64,000 nt of DNA. Source: Steinernema hermaphroditum. Its lineage: Eukaryota; Nematoda; Chromadorea; Rhabditida; Steinernematidae. Below are positions 34,686 through 47,316 of this stretch, piece by piece. Under the pieces are notes generated by a model. That model saw only the letters and a program-made list of their open reading frames with translations, did not search any database and was not told where the DNA came from. Position 1 is the stretch's first letter. Each line of letters starts with the position of its first letter. A program made the translations under genes and the position numbers. The stretch spans positions 3,162,001 through 3,226,000 of the forward strand of contig CM059625.1 of NCBI GenBank assembly GCA_030435675.1. Direction: 5' to 3'.

Positions 34686-37600
34686 CAAGATTTCAAGAAT
34701 TTGAAAGGCAATTTTGTCTATGCTTGAGAACAGCAGCCAATATAACTAAAGCAGACTGGTATTGGGGTTTTCAGGGTCGGGACATACAGTAGTACCAGTT
34801 GCTGTCAGTCTCAATTCAGGATGAATTCTAGAACCCAGTGACAGGAAAACGAACCCCGTCGTTGAGCAATTCTTATAAAAGAACACATAATGGCTTGAAC
34901 TACGGTCTGTAGAGGTGCGACAATAGGACTACTGATTTGTGCTTCGCGCTACCGTGTCCTGCTGTTTGTAAAGCCCTCCCCTTTTCAAATTAGAGTAATG
35001 CGGAGATGTTAAACATTAATGCGCCACACATGACAAAACATGTTTGTCAGATTGAAGCGCTGAATGCATGAAAGAAGCAAGCATTCATTTTTAATAATCG
35101 AAAAACTGCAGACGATGACTAAAAACAGGGAAGGAATACTGATGAGAAGAATGAGGGTGAATAAATCATATCGACAGGGGAACGTTCCCACCGCTTCGCT
35201 ATGATCAAAAGACGGTATACATGCATATACGATAATGATCTGACAGTAAAAGGAACCTGTTTGGGTCACTATACTAGTTAATTTAACTTATGAACATCTA
35301 ATCGAACATTTCATCACGAAAGATATGAACACCGATCCAGCTCTCCCCTGTTTTGAGTTTGAAGGTTTTCTTCGTCGGATGTCCCCACCCTTAGGTTTTT
35401 ACCTGAGGTGTATCTTCTCGTATTCCGAACGTCTCACTTTGGATGTTGGGCGCCCCTTAAAGTGTTGAGCGGCTTTTAGAGCCAAGGTGAAACTGCATGT
35501 GACTAAAGTCGACTACACGGGTCAAAATGGTATTTCGCCGCTTACAGGTACATTTTGTCCAACTGGATATTGCTTTGCGAAGGTTGAGGGGGTAAGATCA
35601 AAATGTTAACTTTAAGGTAAACGTCTTGATTGTACTAGCGACAAAAATTTTATGGAACAAAATAGTCACGAATAGACTGTATCACACATCTACCCAAAGG
35701 ATTGCCAAGTTCCACGGCTTTTGTTTTACTGGGTTCATGAGACTTACAGAAAACCGGCCAAGCTATAATAACCATTAGATTCTCACCAATTATACGAACC
35801 TCTCAAGAAATTAACAAGGTCGTTTCGCAAAGTATTTGTATCGGGAACCGGCAAACATTTAGTGACCACTGAAATGCCGAAAATAGCCATCGGCGAACCG
35901 AAGCACCAATCCATCAGCTCCCTCGAGTGGTCAGGCTAATCATCGCGCCCACGAGGAACCTCTTCGGCACGGGGCGGTCGTAAAAGTGTTTCTCTGTATA
36001 TGAGTTGCGACGTGTGCGTGCGTGCAAAGCGGCGACTACTCACTTATGTATAAACAACACGGTCAGAGGACTAAGGGACTACTATAACTTTTCCCTGACG
36101 TGCGGACCGGAACTTCTCAATGCATATTCATGCAAAATGAGATCATCTAGTTCTCGTGTTGCCATTTTTCGCAGACCTCCATGCAGACAATTTGCGTATT
36201 TGCATTTATTGGGCGGGAAGTGCGTCGAGACAGGACACCTAATCAAATAAGGCGAGCAGGAATTGAAGCGGACAAATCAGCAAGAGGACGATAAATGAAT
36301 GAGGTGAAAGTGAGAATTTCATCCGATGGAGTACGCGAGTGAAAAGTTGAGCGGAATGCCGATTGAGAGTCGGATTGTAATCGGACACCTAGACGGCTGA
36401 GCCTCGGCGAGCCTGCGCGCGTTTGGGAGACGAACAGCTTGGGACAGTGCAGAGCGAAGAAACACTGATTTGACAGGCAGTGGGACATTTTTTCTGTGAG
36501 GTGTTCTTCGCAAAAGACGGGAATAGTGTCACACGTAACGAGAAAGAAGACAGGTTGAAGCCTCTTTGAATGGCCCTTGAACTGCGAACGCTGGGATGAT
36601 TTGATTAGAATAGGAGCCTATCGTAGACCTCCTCGAATCATTTTCACATGTATCATTTTTAAAATGTTGGAATCAATTCAAACCAAACTACTCGGACCAA
36701 AAGCAGCTTAAAACGATATATCATTCAATATGGGACTTTGAAAAGCGAACTGCAAAAGACACAACTTGTTCGTTTTCGCGACAAATCTCCTTAAGGGAGC
36801 ATATCACATTGTTCTTGATCTATTTGAAAAGATAAATCGCACTGAATTGTATGTTCACAGTACATCGGATAGGCCTTTTGTTATTCCATAATAAAATCTG
36901 ATTCTTGAACCTATAAAACTGGCCTTCTTTCACGACTAAGCTCGGAAGGGCAAAGGAGCTACACTTGAGGTGATTCCTGAAATCGTTTCACACTGCAAAA
37001 CTCACGTTTTGAAGAGTATCGGTGAACAGTTTCTACTGAATACATGGAACAACAGCAATAAGACTTCATGACGGCCGCAGCTAGCATCAAAAAGCCTTAG
37101 TGTCCGAGTATTAAAGTAAAAACGGCTCATTTCCCGCATCGCATGTTGCGTTGCCGACGAGCCATCAACTGAAATTGCACTTTAGCTTACCCCTGCTACA
37201 AATATCCGCGTTTTTTTCTGCCCTCCGGCACTTCCAACTCGGTCACAATTGCGCATTTTGATTGACACAAAACCTATTTGATGATACGAAAGGCACGTTT
37301 TTTTGGAGTTGAGCAAACGAACCGTTTGAGTATGGATCTGCAGAGCTACATATATCTCTATAATCAGTCAAGCATTCTCTAAAGTATTAGTTCATGTGTT
37401 CTGTATTATGAACAACTCTTGAAGATGGACCATGTGAGCGTCAAAGATCGGCATTGTTGACAAACAAAACTAACAAAAGCGTTCCTTCTCTCTACGCAAA
37501 CACCATTCACCTTGACTGCGATAAAAATCCACCGAATGCTTGGATAAGAGACTAGCGTAAAGCCGGTGCTCAAAGATTACTACCGTTTCTTTCGAACATC

Positions 37601-40600
37601 ATTTTTATGACCACTAAGCAATTCTCGCAAATATGCAAAAAGTGCGCCATCCGTCTCACTGACAGGTGATGTCTGGAGTGATTAATTCCACGAATCGGAG
37701 GCGTTTTCTTTTTGCAAGCAGGCAGCATCTAATTTCCTCGTTTCGGGCGTACACCTGACGCATGGTACCGTATTGTATCAATCACGAATCTACCTGTAAA
37801 TGACCGTACTACGAAGTGTGAAAAGTGGACAAATTAGTCCTTCATGGTTCACGTCAGAAGCTAGTAATCAACAATCAACTGTATTAGCAATGAGCTACGA
37901 GTGCATAACCTTTCGATGTAATAGAAGTTAAGTCCGCTTGGTAATTAAAAGCAAACAGGTGATATCCAAAATTATGAATACCAGGAAGAAACAGATGATG
38001 TTCTCATCTGTTTCTTGTTTCGACGCACCTGACCGGGATGAAGCGGTTCTAGACGGTCCGAACGAAAGGGACGCATGAAGGGCCATTGGCATGAGCGACT
38101 CCTTTTCCCGGAGATGAACTTTAATGAGGACATTAACAAGTCGCGCCTCAGGCGGTGGTCCGCCGCACCCCTTCACAAGGGCCGAGATTATTCAGTTGGG
38201 ATTGGGCACAGCAAGCGCAAGAAGTGAGTTTCTTGGAATTTGTGTTGGCATTTAAGACATTAGCGGCCCTTAGACAAAAGATATCTACAACATAGGTAGC
38301 ACTTGAGAACTGGTCAAGGCCCGGAATCAAGAGAGCAATATGGACAACGCTAAGTTCTCCTTTAAAAACTGCCTGCCTGCGCTGGAATGAACGATTTTCA
38401 CACACACGACGTTCAATTATAGATAAAGATCAATGACACGAATGAATGATTTATCAAAACTCCGTGCAATTCCGTAGCGTTCAAATATGTGATATCACGT
38501 GGCATAGATATTAATATCATCTGAACTTTGTGGTACTTTTTCAAAGTGCTGAACCCGTACAAGGTAGGCGTCAATTTCAATACTATCCGAGGAATAATTT
38601 TAAGACACATTTCATAGCTGACATATGCTAATGTTTCAGCTATTTTTCCGCCGAAAATAACTCCGTTTTCAGAAGTAATATTATTATTGTGATGCGAGAT
38701 TGACACAGAGAGCATATGACCAGTTTTTTTTGCCAGGCAGACACAAATAGCCAAATGATACTGTGATCCACGCTATATATAGGGCGGGGGCCGCCCAGAC
38801 TGTCCACCAAAGGGCATGGCAAAACATCCCAAAATGCAAGGATATTCCAAAGGGCACCTTAGTGGCTCTGCCAACAAAACAGCACACATGGCCAATCACA
38901 TGAATACGGAAGTGCAAATGAGGTGAACAAGCTACAGCGACCTTGACCGCTCAGCAGTGATGTTTTCTTTAAACCCAGAATTCCTCACGTCGTCTGTCAG
39001 TCACCACGGCTAATCAGCTGCTAAAGTTCTCGCATAACAATCGGAGTGTGGACGCACGCAGAGTTGACGACGAAAAACTGAAGATTATCTGCAGGGAGTG
39101 TCGTATTACAAGACAAGCAGAACTACGAACTTAGCATTAATTATTCATTTTCGTGTATAGTAAACACGTCTGTAGTGAGTGGAGAACGGTGGATATACAA
39201 CAATGGCACAAAAGCCACGCACTCAAAGCTAAGGGATAGTCTGACGATATCAGATTCACTTCCCAAGTATAAGTCTCATTTGCCATAAATCAGACATTTT
39301 CCACATACACCCACCATGAATCGCCCACACAGTTAAAACTGAAAATAGACATCTATTCAATTTTGAACAAGGAGAGGGCACATCTCGAAACATATTATTA
39401 AAGACTGCGAACTACGATTTATGTCTTCCACCCAGTGGAAACATGTCGTCCGAACATAACCATCAATCAACATACTAGACCACAGCGACCATCGGCGATC
39501 AAAAGCCAGATCCAATTTGTAACAGTGAGGTGGCACCCGACCGCTTTGTTTCATGAAGAGAGTCACGCGCGCAACCCCCTCTGGGACAACGATCCGTTCT
39601 TCGCAAGTCCAAAAAGAGAATTTATATCCCCCCACTTTGGGCGAGCCATTAAAATATCGCGGTTTATCTTTACAGCAAGATAACAAATCACACGATTGCT
39701 GTTTATGTGCGTTTTTTCAGAACGCTTTGCCTTGCTCAACGCGACCCCCAGTGGAGTTGTATAGGCTTTTAATGAACGACCACAAGCGGGGAGATGAAAC
39801 AAAGCAATATCCTCCTTTTGCATTGCCATTGCAAGGGGTTGGTCTGCTGATGTTCCCTGCACAAAGCTCATCACATCTGACAGGTGACGTGCGTATTTCT
39901 TGCTTAGCGTGTGGTGAGCAATTGGAGCTATGCCAGCTCAAGATACAAATACAGTAGGGCATCAATACCGATCACCAAATGCAATAAAAAAACATACAAT
40001 TTTGAAACGATTAGAAATATGTTTCCTTCAGTAACCAGTAGCCAAATTGTGTGGTTCACTATGCTGGAGATGTTCACAAAAAATAGGCTGTGCTCAGCAT
40101 TTCAAGCATGTGACATTTGGGTACATACAAGAAACAGACATCTTTGTAAATAGCAAAAATTAAATAGTGAAACATTCAATAGTGCATAACAAAAATAATA
40201 TAATACTCAATGAAGAATAAAATTTTAAAACAATAGCTTTGGTTTTTCGATCCATGATCCAAATCTGTAGAACACGCACAGATGCCTCGTGGTCTCGGAC
40301 GGGTTCCCACACCGGCCAAAAATTGTTCGTACGGGTGCCATGCAGAAACTCGTTCAATCCATGAGTGCGACGTGCACCACCGCAGCGTTTTTAGCGGAGA
40401 CGTTCTCTGAAAAACGATAATCATTCTGTTTGTGATATTTAGTGGATGAGATAGATGCTATTTGGAGAATGTTAAAGAGCTTATTTAGGTTGTTTTCTTG
40501 ATTACTTCATAATGCTGACGTCCTGCGATGGTCCTTATGTACCCCTCGAGAATTTCGAAAATATTGGTTCATAAATCGTCATCAACGGTATAATTTTGTA

Positions 40601-41320
40601 GGTATGAAGTGTTCCAAAATCGCACCCATCCATTTTCCAACCTCACCCACTTCCTGTAACTTACAGCAAGTTAGTTTCAAGGGAATTTTCCGGAAACGGC
40701 CACAGAACCCCTATGTACTTTACTTGTTATTTTACTCCCTGGCGAGTTCTGCAAGCAGTGCTCATCTTCAAAGTGTGCAAGTCGGAAGACTGCTTTCCTA
40801 TTTAATTATGGGGAGGAATATCGTCAACAACCGTGCAAATATAAAACTTGATCATGTGGTGTTTCGCTGCAAAACGTGTATCTACTTCTGACTTCTGCTC
40901 AGAACTCTGCAGCGTCATATTTTCTTGCGATCAGTCATTGTTGTAGAAGGTCCTTGTTCTATATATACGTGTTCTTTGATAAAGGTCTTCTTCAATCCCA
41001 AGACCTTTCTCTAACTGCACTTGCAGATATTGCCGTTGATTCCCCTCTCATCCTGCTACTAATCAGTTGGTGTGGATGTGACACCTACATGCTAGTCACT
41101 TTGCACTCTCTCCTGAACTCACGTTAACACCCTGAGCGCTGAGGGAAGTGATACGGTAGTCAGTTGTTTGCTGAACATGCGTCGCTTTTAAGTATTTGAT
41201 TGTTTTGCACTTACCTTTCTTTTCCTTCCAGTTTTACACAATTTTGCTATTTCCATCGCAATAGCATGGTTTACTTGCCTTTGTGCGCAACCTCAGAGCC
41301 GTCCGTACATGAACGAATCC
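34686..41320. other. Gene-poor stretch upstream of TTLL12
   Basis: No conserved exon was recognised. Several ORFs of 80-134 codons (for example 39553-39957 plus and 38754-38413 minus) overlap others on the opposite strand and lack known motifs. A TATA-like GCTATATATAGG stands at about 38.77 kb without an associated gene. The 3' end presumably contains the TTLL12 promoter. Confidence 0.35.
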
Positions 41321-41330
41321 TCTGTTTCAG
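41321..41330 (+). promoter_or_regulatory. Probable trans-splice acceptor of the TTLL12 gene
   Basis: TCTGTTTCAG lies 14 nt before the ATG at 41345. It also argues against the upstream in-frame ATG at 41309, which would fall inside the spliced-off leader. Confidence 0.55.
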
Positions 41331-41344
41331 TGATTTTACTTGAA

Positions 41345-44300
41345 ATGAGCGATAACATCGAAGAGCAACTAAGCAATATTCGTATTCAAGAAGTTGGTGA
41401 GGAGCCTGTCGTCAACCAGATTGACGATGACGATGGTTGCCTCCCTTCTGACAAATTTGAAATGGAATACCCGTATCGGGAGTTTTTGAACGCACACCGA
41501 GCCCAGCTCAATAGTTCCCAAGTTCCTGAGTATTATTGGCATTTCATCTACTTGAAGCTTGGCTCAAGGGTGAGTGTGGGAGTCGTAGTGATAACCTTTT
41601 TCACAAGAATTTAGGCCTACGACGCGGGTAAGATGTTCGAGATGCTTTGCGAAGAAGGTGCCCCTGCTTTCAAATGCCATGTTCGAGCTATCAGGGATAT
41701 CCCAGTCTCTTCGTCCTCGTATGTTAGAAAAATGACAGTAGTTACATAACAGTATCATGGTTTAGTATCTTTCTCATCGACCACGCACTAACGTTCAACC
41801 CAAAGACCCTTCGCTACGCTCTTCACCAACTTCCCGCCGAACTTCAACGATTCAAGGAAATGTTCGGAGTTGATGACAAGGACGAAGAAGACGCGGTAGA
41901 TGGTGAAGGAGCGAATGTGGAGGAGATGGCGCAACCGGATGGAGAAACAGGGGGTGTGGAAGATACTGCCGGTGAAGAAGAGTGTGTGGTTCAAGAAGCT
42001 AGTAATCAACACGCTGAGCCAGGTAGGAAACAGTCTGAAAACACTTGAAGCCCTAGTTTTATAAGCAAAACACACATTACATAAGGAAGAAATAGAACTT
42101 TTGAGAGCTCCTTTTCAGCAACGGGTAGCCGGAGAGATATTACATGGTAAATGGGACATATGGTGACTAATTTTGATGAAGTAGAGCACCTCAACCATCA
42201 TAATCAAGAATCCCTATGTTTGGTGTATTGGGCTTCCCGATAGGCGTATAATGTTTCCAAAACCACAGAAAGGAAATGGGGAAAACAAACACAAAAAAAG
42301 GTAGCTAATATGATGGGAAACTCGGTCAGATGCTGCAGGCGCTAACAGTCGACTGACAGGACAGATTTAAGACTTCCTTTTTTAGGCCAGGGCTCAGCAA
42401 CCCATCTCTCCCAATCGGCTAGCGAAAGCAGCTGCATCTATGATATCTCACGAAAAGAGGACGACGTTGCAATCACGAAACTTTTGAAAAAGATCTGGAA
42501 AAAGGCAATGACATATACGGTTAGAACGAAATCGGAGGTGGGATTCCAGTGCTAGTAATATAGCACAGAGGCTGTTACGTTTAGGAATATGGTGAAGAGG
42601 ACACTCCTGTCTGGTATCTGATGGACGAATTCGGAATGAGCATTGGGCACTCGAAGACTCCTAACGTTCGCGTTGTTCCTTTCTTCTTCGCTTATGATCG
42701 CTGCGCTTACAACTTGATGTTCCCCGTGGCAAAGATCCAGGCTGGTGGTGAGTGATAGTATCATATACGCTAACTCAACTTCTAACTGTTGCTTTCAGAT
42801 ATTGTCACGAGGAACTACCTCGACACCAAAGTCTACATAAATCATCCCGACTGGGAATCCGAGCTCCTCCTTCCCTGGAATCCAGTGGACTTGAGTGAGC
42901 AGACACTTCCACGCTATGCTCACCCTGAGAACTACTTCTCTGTAAGAACAACTCGAGCCAGGGGAAGTATGTACATTAATGAGTTCAGATCGGGCGCCAA
43001 GTGGACAGTCTTCCGGAAAAGGATGCGGAACGTCACTCGTTCAAGCCCACCGACACGCTGAAAATCTTCGCTGACGACACGCAGCTAATTTTGAAGATGA
43101 CCCGTGTGAAGTACGAGCTTGTCAACCAAATCGAAAAAGCCGATGTCGTTTGGATGCGGACGCACTTTTATAATTTCAAGTATGTTTTCATGTATATGAA
43201 GTGGGATGTAAGAAATATTCTTTCTAGGGGCCTTGCTCAGGTCAATTCCCACGCTCTAGTCAATCAGTTCCCGTTTGAAAATCTGCTCACCGTAAAGGAT
43301 CTTCTGGCCGCGTGCGTGTTGTCGTCGGACCATGGAAAAGGATTTGACGAACACACGCTGGAGTACAAACCTGACTGGCTGCCCACTACGTTCAACTTGG
43401 AGTACGAGCTTCCGCAGTTCATTTCTCACTTCCAGAAGCGGGAGAAGAAGTAAGTATCGCATGCAGATTCAAGACCATACATGGAAGATGTCATCACGAT
43501 GTTGTTAATAATCTGATTTACCAGGGGGCTCAATAACTGCTGGATCGTAAAGCCGTGGAATCTGGCTCGTGGCTTGGATATCAACGTGTCCGATAACTTG
43601 GACTTCATCATCCGAAGTGTCGAAACGGGACCTAAAGTATGTTCGTCGAGAAATTCAAGATTCAATCCGAAATTACAGATCGCATGCAAGTACATTGAAA
43701 GGCCGCTACTTATCACTCGACCAGACAACGGAAACAACGTTAAGTTCGATCTCCGATACATCGTTTTCCTTCGATCTGTGCAACCACTCGACCTGTGCAT
43801 CTACAAGAACTTCTGGATTCGGTTTGGTATCAAGTAAGCCATCAGTTTATATAGGACAGGTCTATGACAAGCGCTGATCTTCAGAGAATTCAGTCTAATG
43901 CATCTCGACTGCCACGACACTCATTTCACAGTACACAACTATGGCGAAGCCGGAAAGGTGTATCAGATGAACTGCCACACGTTTATGACGCTCGTTGAGA
44001 ATCGCTATCCACAGTTGAAGTGGGTTGACGTTCAGAAGAAGATCAACTCGGTCATCAGGGGTGTTTTCGAGCTCCTGGCCAAGTAGGTTCATAAAAAATC
44101 TGAAGTGCCCAATATTGGGCCTTGGACACGAACCGTTAATGAACTATGTTTTTTCAGCAACCCGCGTCCTACCAACATTGTTCATAACAATCAGTCTCGA
44201 GCCATGTACGGGCTGGATATCATGCTAAAATGGAATGGTATGACAATACTCGTAAAAATTACAAACTATAACATAAACGAATAGATGTTGCCCAAACCGA

Positions 44301-44439
44301 TCTCGGTGTCTCCTTTATCGAAGCGAACTTCATGCCTGACTGCACACGCGCTTGCGAGTACTACCCCGACTTCGCCGATACAGTCTTCGAAACGCTTTTT
44401 ACGGACGCTCCTCTATCGGATGTGGTTGAACAGCTCTGA
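41345..44439 (+). CDS. ttll-12: Tubulin-tyrosine-ligase-like protein 12 (TTLL12)
   Basis: Thirteen exons, 712 aa: 41345-41569, 41615-41718, 41766-42022, 42386-42519, 42585-42747, 42799-42941, 42989-43179, 43228-43449, 43525-43636, 43679-43833, 43885-44082, 44158-44237, 44285-44439. All phases agree. The N-terminal SET-like region has [11 protein letters not shown] and VPEYYW (residues about 46-65), [27 protein letters not shown]. The TTL-like C-terminal half has [50 protein letters not shown] (K489, R495), [13 protein letters not shown] and [10 protein letters not shown] (E674, N676). TTLL12 proteins act in tubulin and histone modification contexts, but ligase activity is doubtful in the family. 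A nematode-side oddity is an acidic, low-complexity stretch at residues about 145-184. The intron of 42 nt before exon 10 is among the shortest here. Confidence 0.95.
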
Positions 44440-44656
44440 GGTGGAAATGTGTGATTTATTACTGCTACAAACAAGGTCTCATATCATTAGTTGTTACGTT
44501 TTTGTTAGTTGGTGTTTGTCTGTACCCAAATCTTTGTAGTCTCCTTCAATTTCCAATGCGTAACCATCCTATTGTACTTTCGCATGTTCGATCGCATATT
44601 CAAGTGTGCGTATGCGTATTTTACTTTGAGTTACTGATGACTTACTTCTTTGAGGA

Positions 44657-44662
44657 AATAAA
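44657..44662 (+). terminator. Polyadenylation signal of the TTLL12 gene
   Basis: AATAAA about 220 bp after the TGA at 44437-44439. Confidence 0.55.
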
Positions 44663-47316
44663 GGCGCAATATATTACAATGATATCCCTGTAGAAGTCAT
44701 TTCTACCCATCATAGACTGAACTCAGTGTTCCTGAGACTCATCGTTATAAATTGATCATTTTTTTAGTAGAATACAATGGCTAAAAGATCGAAACCTTAA
44801 CGTTACCATAAGAGACATGGGCCGATACGATACACATCACAGATGTGTCTAGCACACAAACACCTATGTAGAACGGTGGGCTCGCTATAGTTGGCAATAT
44901 TTGATGTGCAGTTCGTGAAATATAAATCTCATTTCCTAGCTTAAAATGTACGGCAATCCAAGACCGTTTAGCTCGTTATCGATGTTCGCGATCGTCTGAC
45001 CTTTCCGGCATCCTTTTGTGCACCAAAGGGCCTGCAATAATCAACCATCTAATCTGCAAAAGTAACATGCCGACAACCGCGGCATCATATGCGCTGTCGC
45101 CACCACGCGCTTATCACGGCCACCGATCGGCTTGCGCGATGTCTTTATTTTGAGGAGGAGGCGTGAATACCATCGCGTTCCGGCGGAGCCGATGGCGCGA
45201 TCGTTTCTGTGGCAGTGACTCACTGCGCCTCTGCTGGCTTTGGTACGTGTTTATTCTGATCTTCTGTTCATTCTCCCATCGTGACATATGGGCGAAACAT
45301 GGAGACGAGCCATTTTGTTATGTCGATTGTGGTGATTGACATTTATCTGTTTAAAAACTACGAATTTTGAAGCGATTAGTGCTGGTGCTGCGTTAATTTA
45401 TAGTGTAGTCCTCACGTACTCAGCTCCTCAAACAATGTGGAAAGTAATATATATTAGGTCTTTATGAGTTTTCATTCGTTGTTGTAAATATGGTTTCCGT
45501 AAGTTCATATTTTCTGGATAACACTTTGGTTTTGAGGCGGACTGTGGTTCAAATTACGGGTCAATCGCTCTTGGCATTGCATTGTATCATGATATTGTAT
45601 TGTATGCGTAATGTCTTAGCGGACCATCGTAAATTTTCCGACGTTCCGTCAGCTCAAAAGTTGGCAACATGTCTCTGAATCACACCAAAATAGCATTTCT
45701 TAAACAGACACAATAGCGAAAAGTTCAATGGATATGCGTAACGCATTTGCATTGAGGAGCCTCGATGATATGATCACCTTGATGTTGCTATTAAGTGACT
45801 AATATTTTAGACGTTTTCGGTGCGTAGATAGGAACGTTGTAGTGGAATGTTTTTGTACTTGTTTGCCTATTCATCCGCATTTACTTCTTTTGTACTTTTA
45901 TTGTTATTGAGAGTCTTGTTATCTTCATCAGTTTGGATCATCCGTTCTCAGAGACTTCAGGACAAATATTTGCGTTTGACAGAAGTTTACAGTCCTTCCA
46001 TTAATCGTTTTTTGGTTAGTGGTGAAGAGAGATGAATGGTCATGGTAGAAAGATCCTTGCTGCCTGCTATAACTATTCAAAAATAAGATAAATGAGGCCC
46101 CAGAAAGATCGCGTTTACTGGTTGAATGAAAATCTAAGATAAATAGTCTAGGTAGCTCGAAACTTGCTTTTTTACCTTGTATGCATCTCCTAAGATCAGC
46201 GAGCTTCATTCTGGGAAAATTCGCTGAGCGAAACAACATCGCCTCAATCGCCAATTTTCTCATTCCATTTCTTTTCGCGTTCGAAGTAAACAGCTTCTCA
46301 CGGTGATCCTCTTAGACGTGCTTATCTGCGAATCTTTCTTGTTTTGTTTTGATTTCGAAATCGGAAATCTTGGATGTGGATCCTTTGGTTGTATATATTC
46401 TCTTCTATGGTATCCAGAGTATTTCGAATGAAAGCACAATAAGATAGCGTTTCCAATAAGAGGCGACATATCCTGAGATTTCGTTTTGGAAAGCTAACCA
46501 TCTTGATAACGTGAAATGACAACGTTCATCGCCTCATCTTGAAGGAAGTCATCAGTAGTTCATCATTTTGACTGCCGAAGCTCTTTGGAAACACCGTTTT
46601 TGCTCGAATCCACACGTCAAACAATGCACGTTCATTTTCTCACCGTCTCACTTTCTCCTTCGCCCCTTGCCAAAAACCAGAATCATCAACCATTCATCCC
46701 TTAATCCTACTTAACTTCAGATCCCGATCTGAGATGGCAACCCTTTTTGCCAAAGGTGGAACTTCCCGCGAACAGGTTCGCACCTTCGACGGCGATGTTG
46801 CAAACGGTGTGCAATCTGAGATGCGATTAGAGCTACGCATGTTGCCACAATAGGGATAACAAGTTATCAAACGGTCGTTTTACGACATAATGAAAAGGAA
46901 AGGCTCGCCGAACCGATGCTGACCCGGCGCGTACAGGGCTTACCCACCGCCGCGCTGGCGGCGACTCGAACAGCCGACCGAATGGACTTTGTGGAATTGT
47001 GAAAGTGACCGTCGTGCGCAACACATTCGCATTTCTTGATTTGTCGTCGACGTCGTTTGCCGTCGTCCGAGATAATGCCCCCAAATCTCGTATGCACACG
47101 GTACACTCCTCCGAGCGCCGGCGGCCACTCTCACCGTCGCTGCTGCGCCACTCACGTCACCGACTGTCGCTCCCAATCAGTCGCTTGCTCTCGCGCGCAC
47201 GCGCCACACGAACAGAACATTTTGCAATAGTCTTGCGCGCCCGCGCGCGTCTCATCTGTGAACTGCCTTAATTGGCTACTCTATTACAACTGTACTCAGG
47301 TGTTCGCAGCTCAAGT
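44663..47316. other. Spacer between TTLL12 and the calponin gene
   Basis: No conserved gene recognised. A GC-rich patch at 45.0-45.25 kb holds no assignable exon. At 46734-46853 a 39-codon ORF (MATLFAKGGTSREQ...) follows an acceptor-like TTAACTTCAG by 13 nt; it could be a small coding or upstream exon, or chance. The last few hundred bases presumably contain the calponin promoter. Confidence 0.35.

Noticed and set aside
39357..39957. Overlapping ORFs of 80-134 codons on both strands
   Set aside because: Open on both strands without motifs or splice signals; probably compositional.
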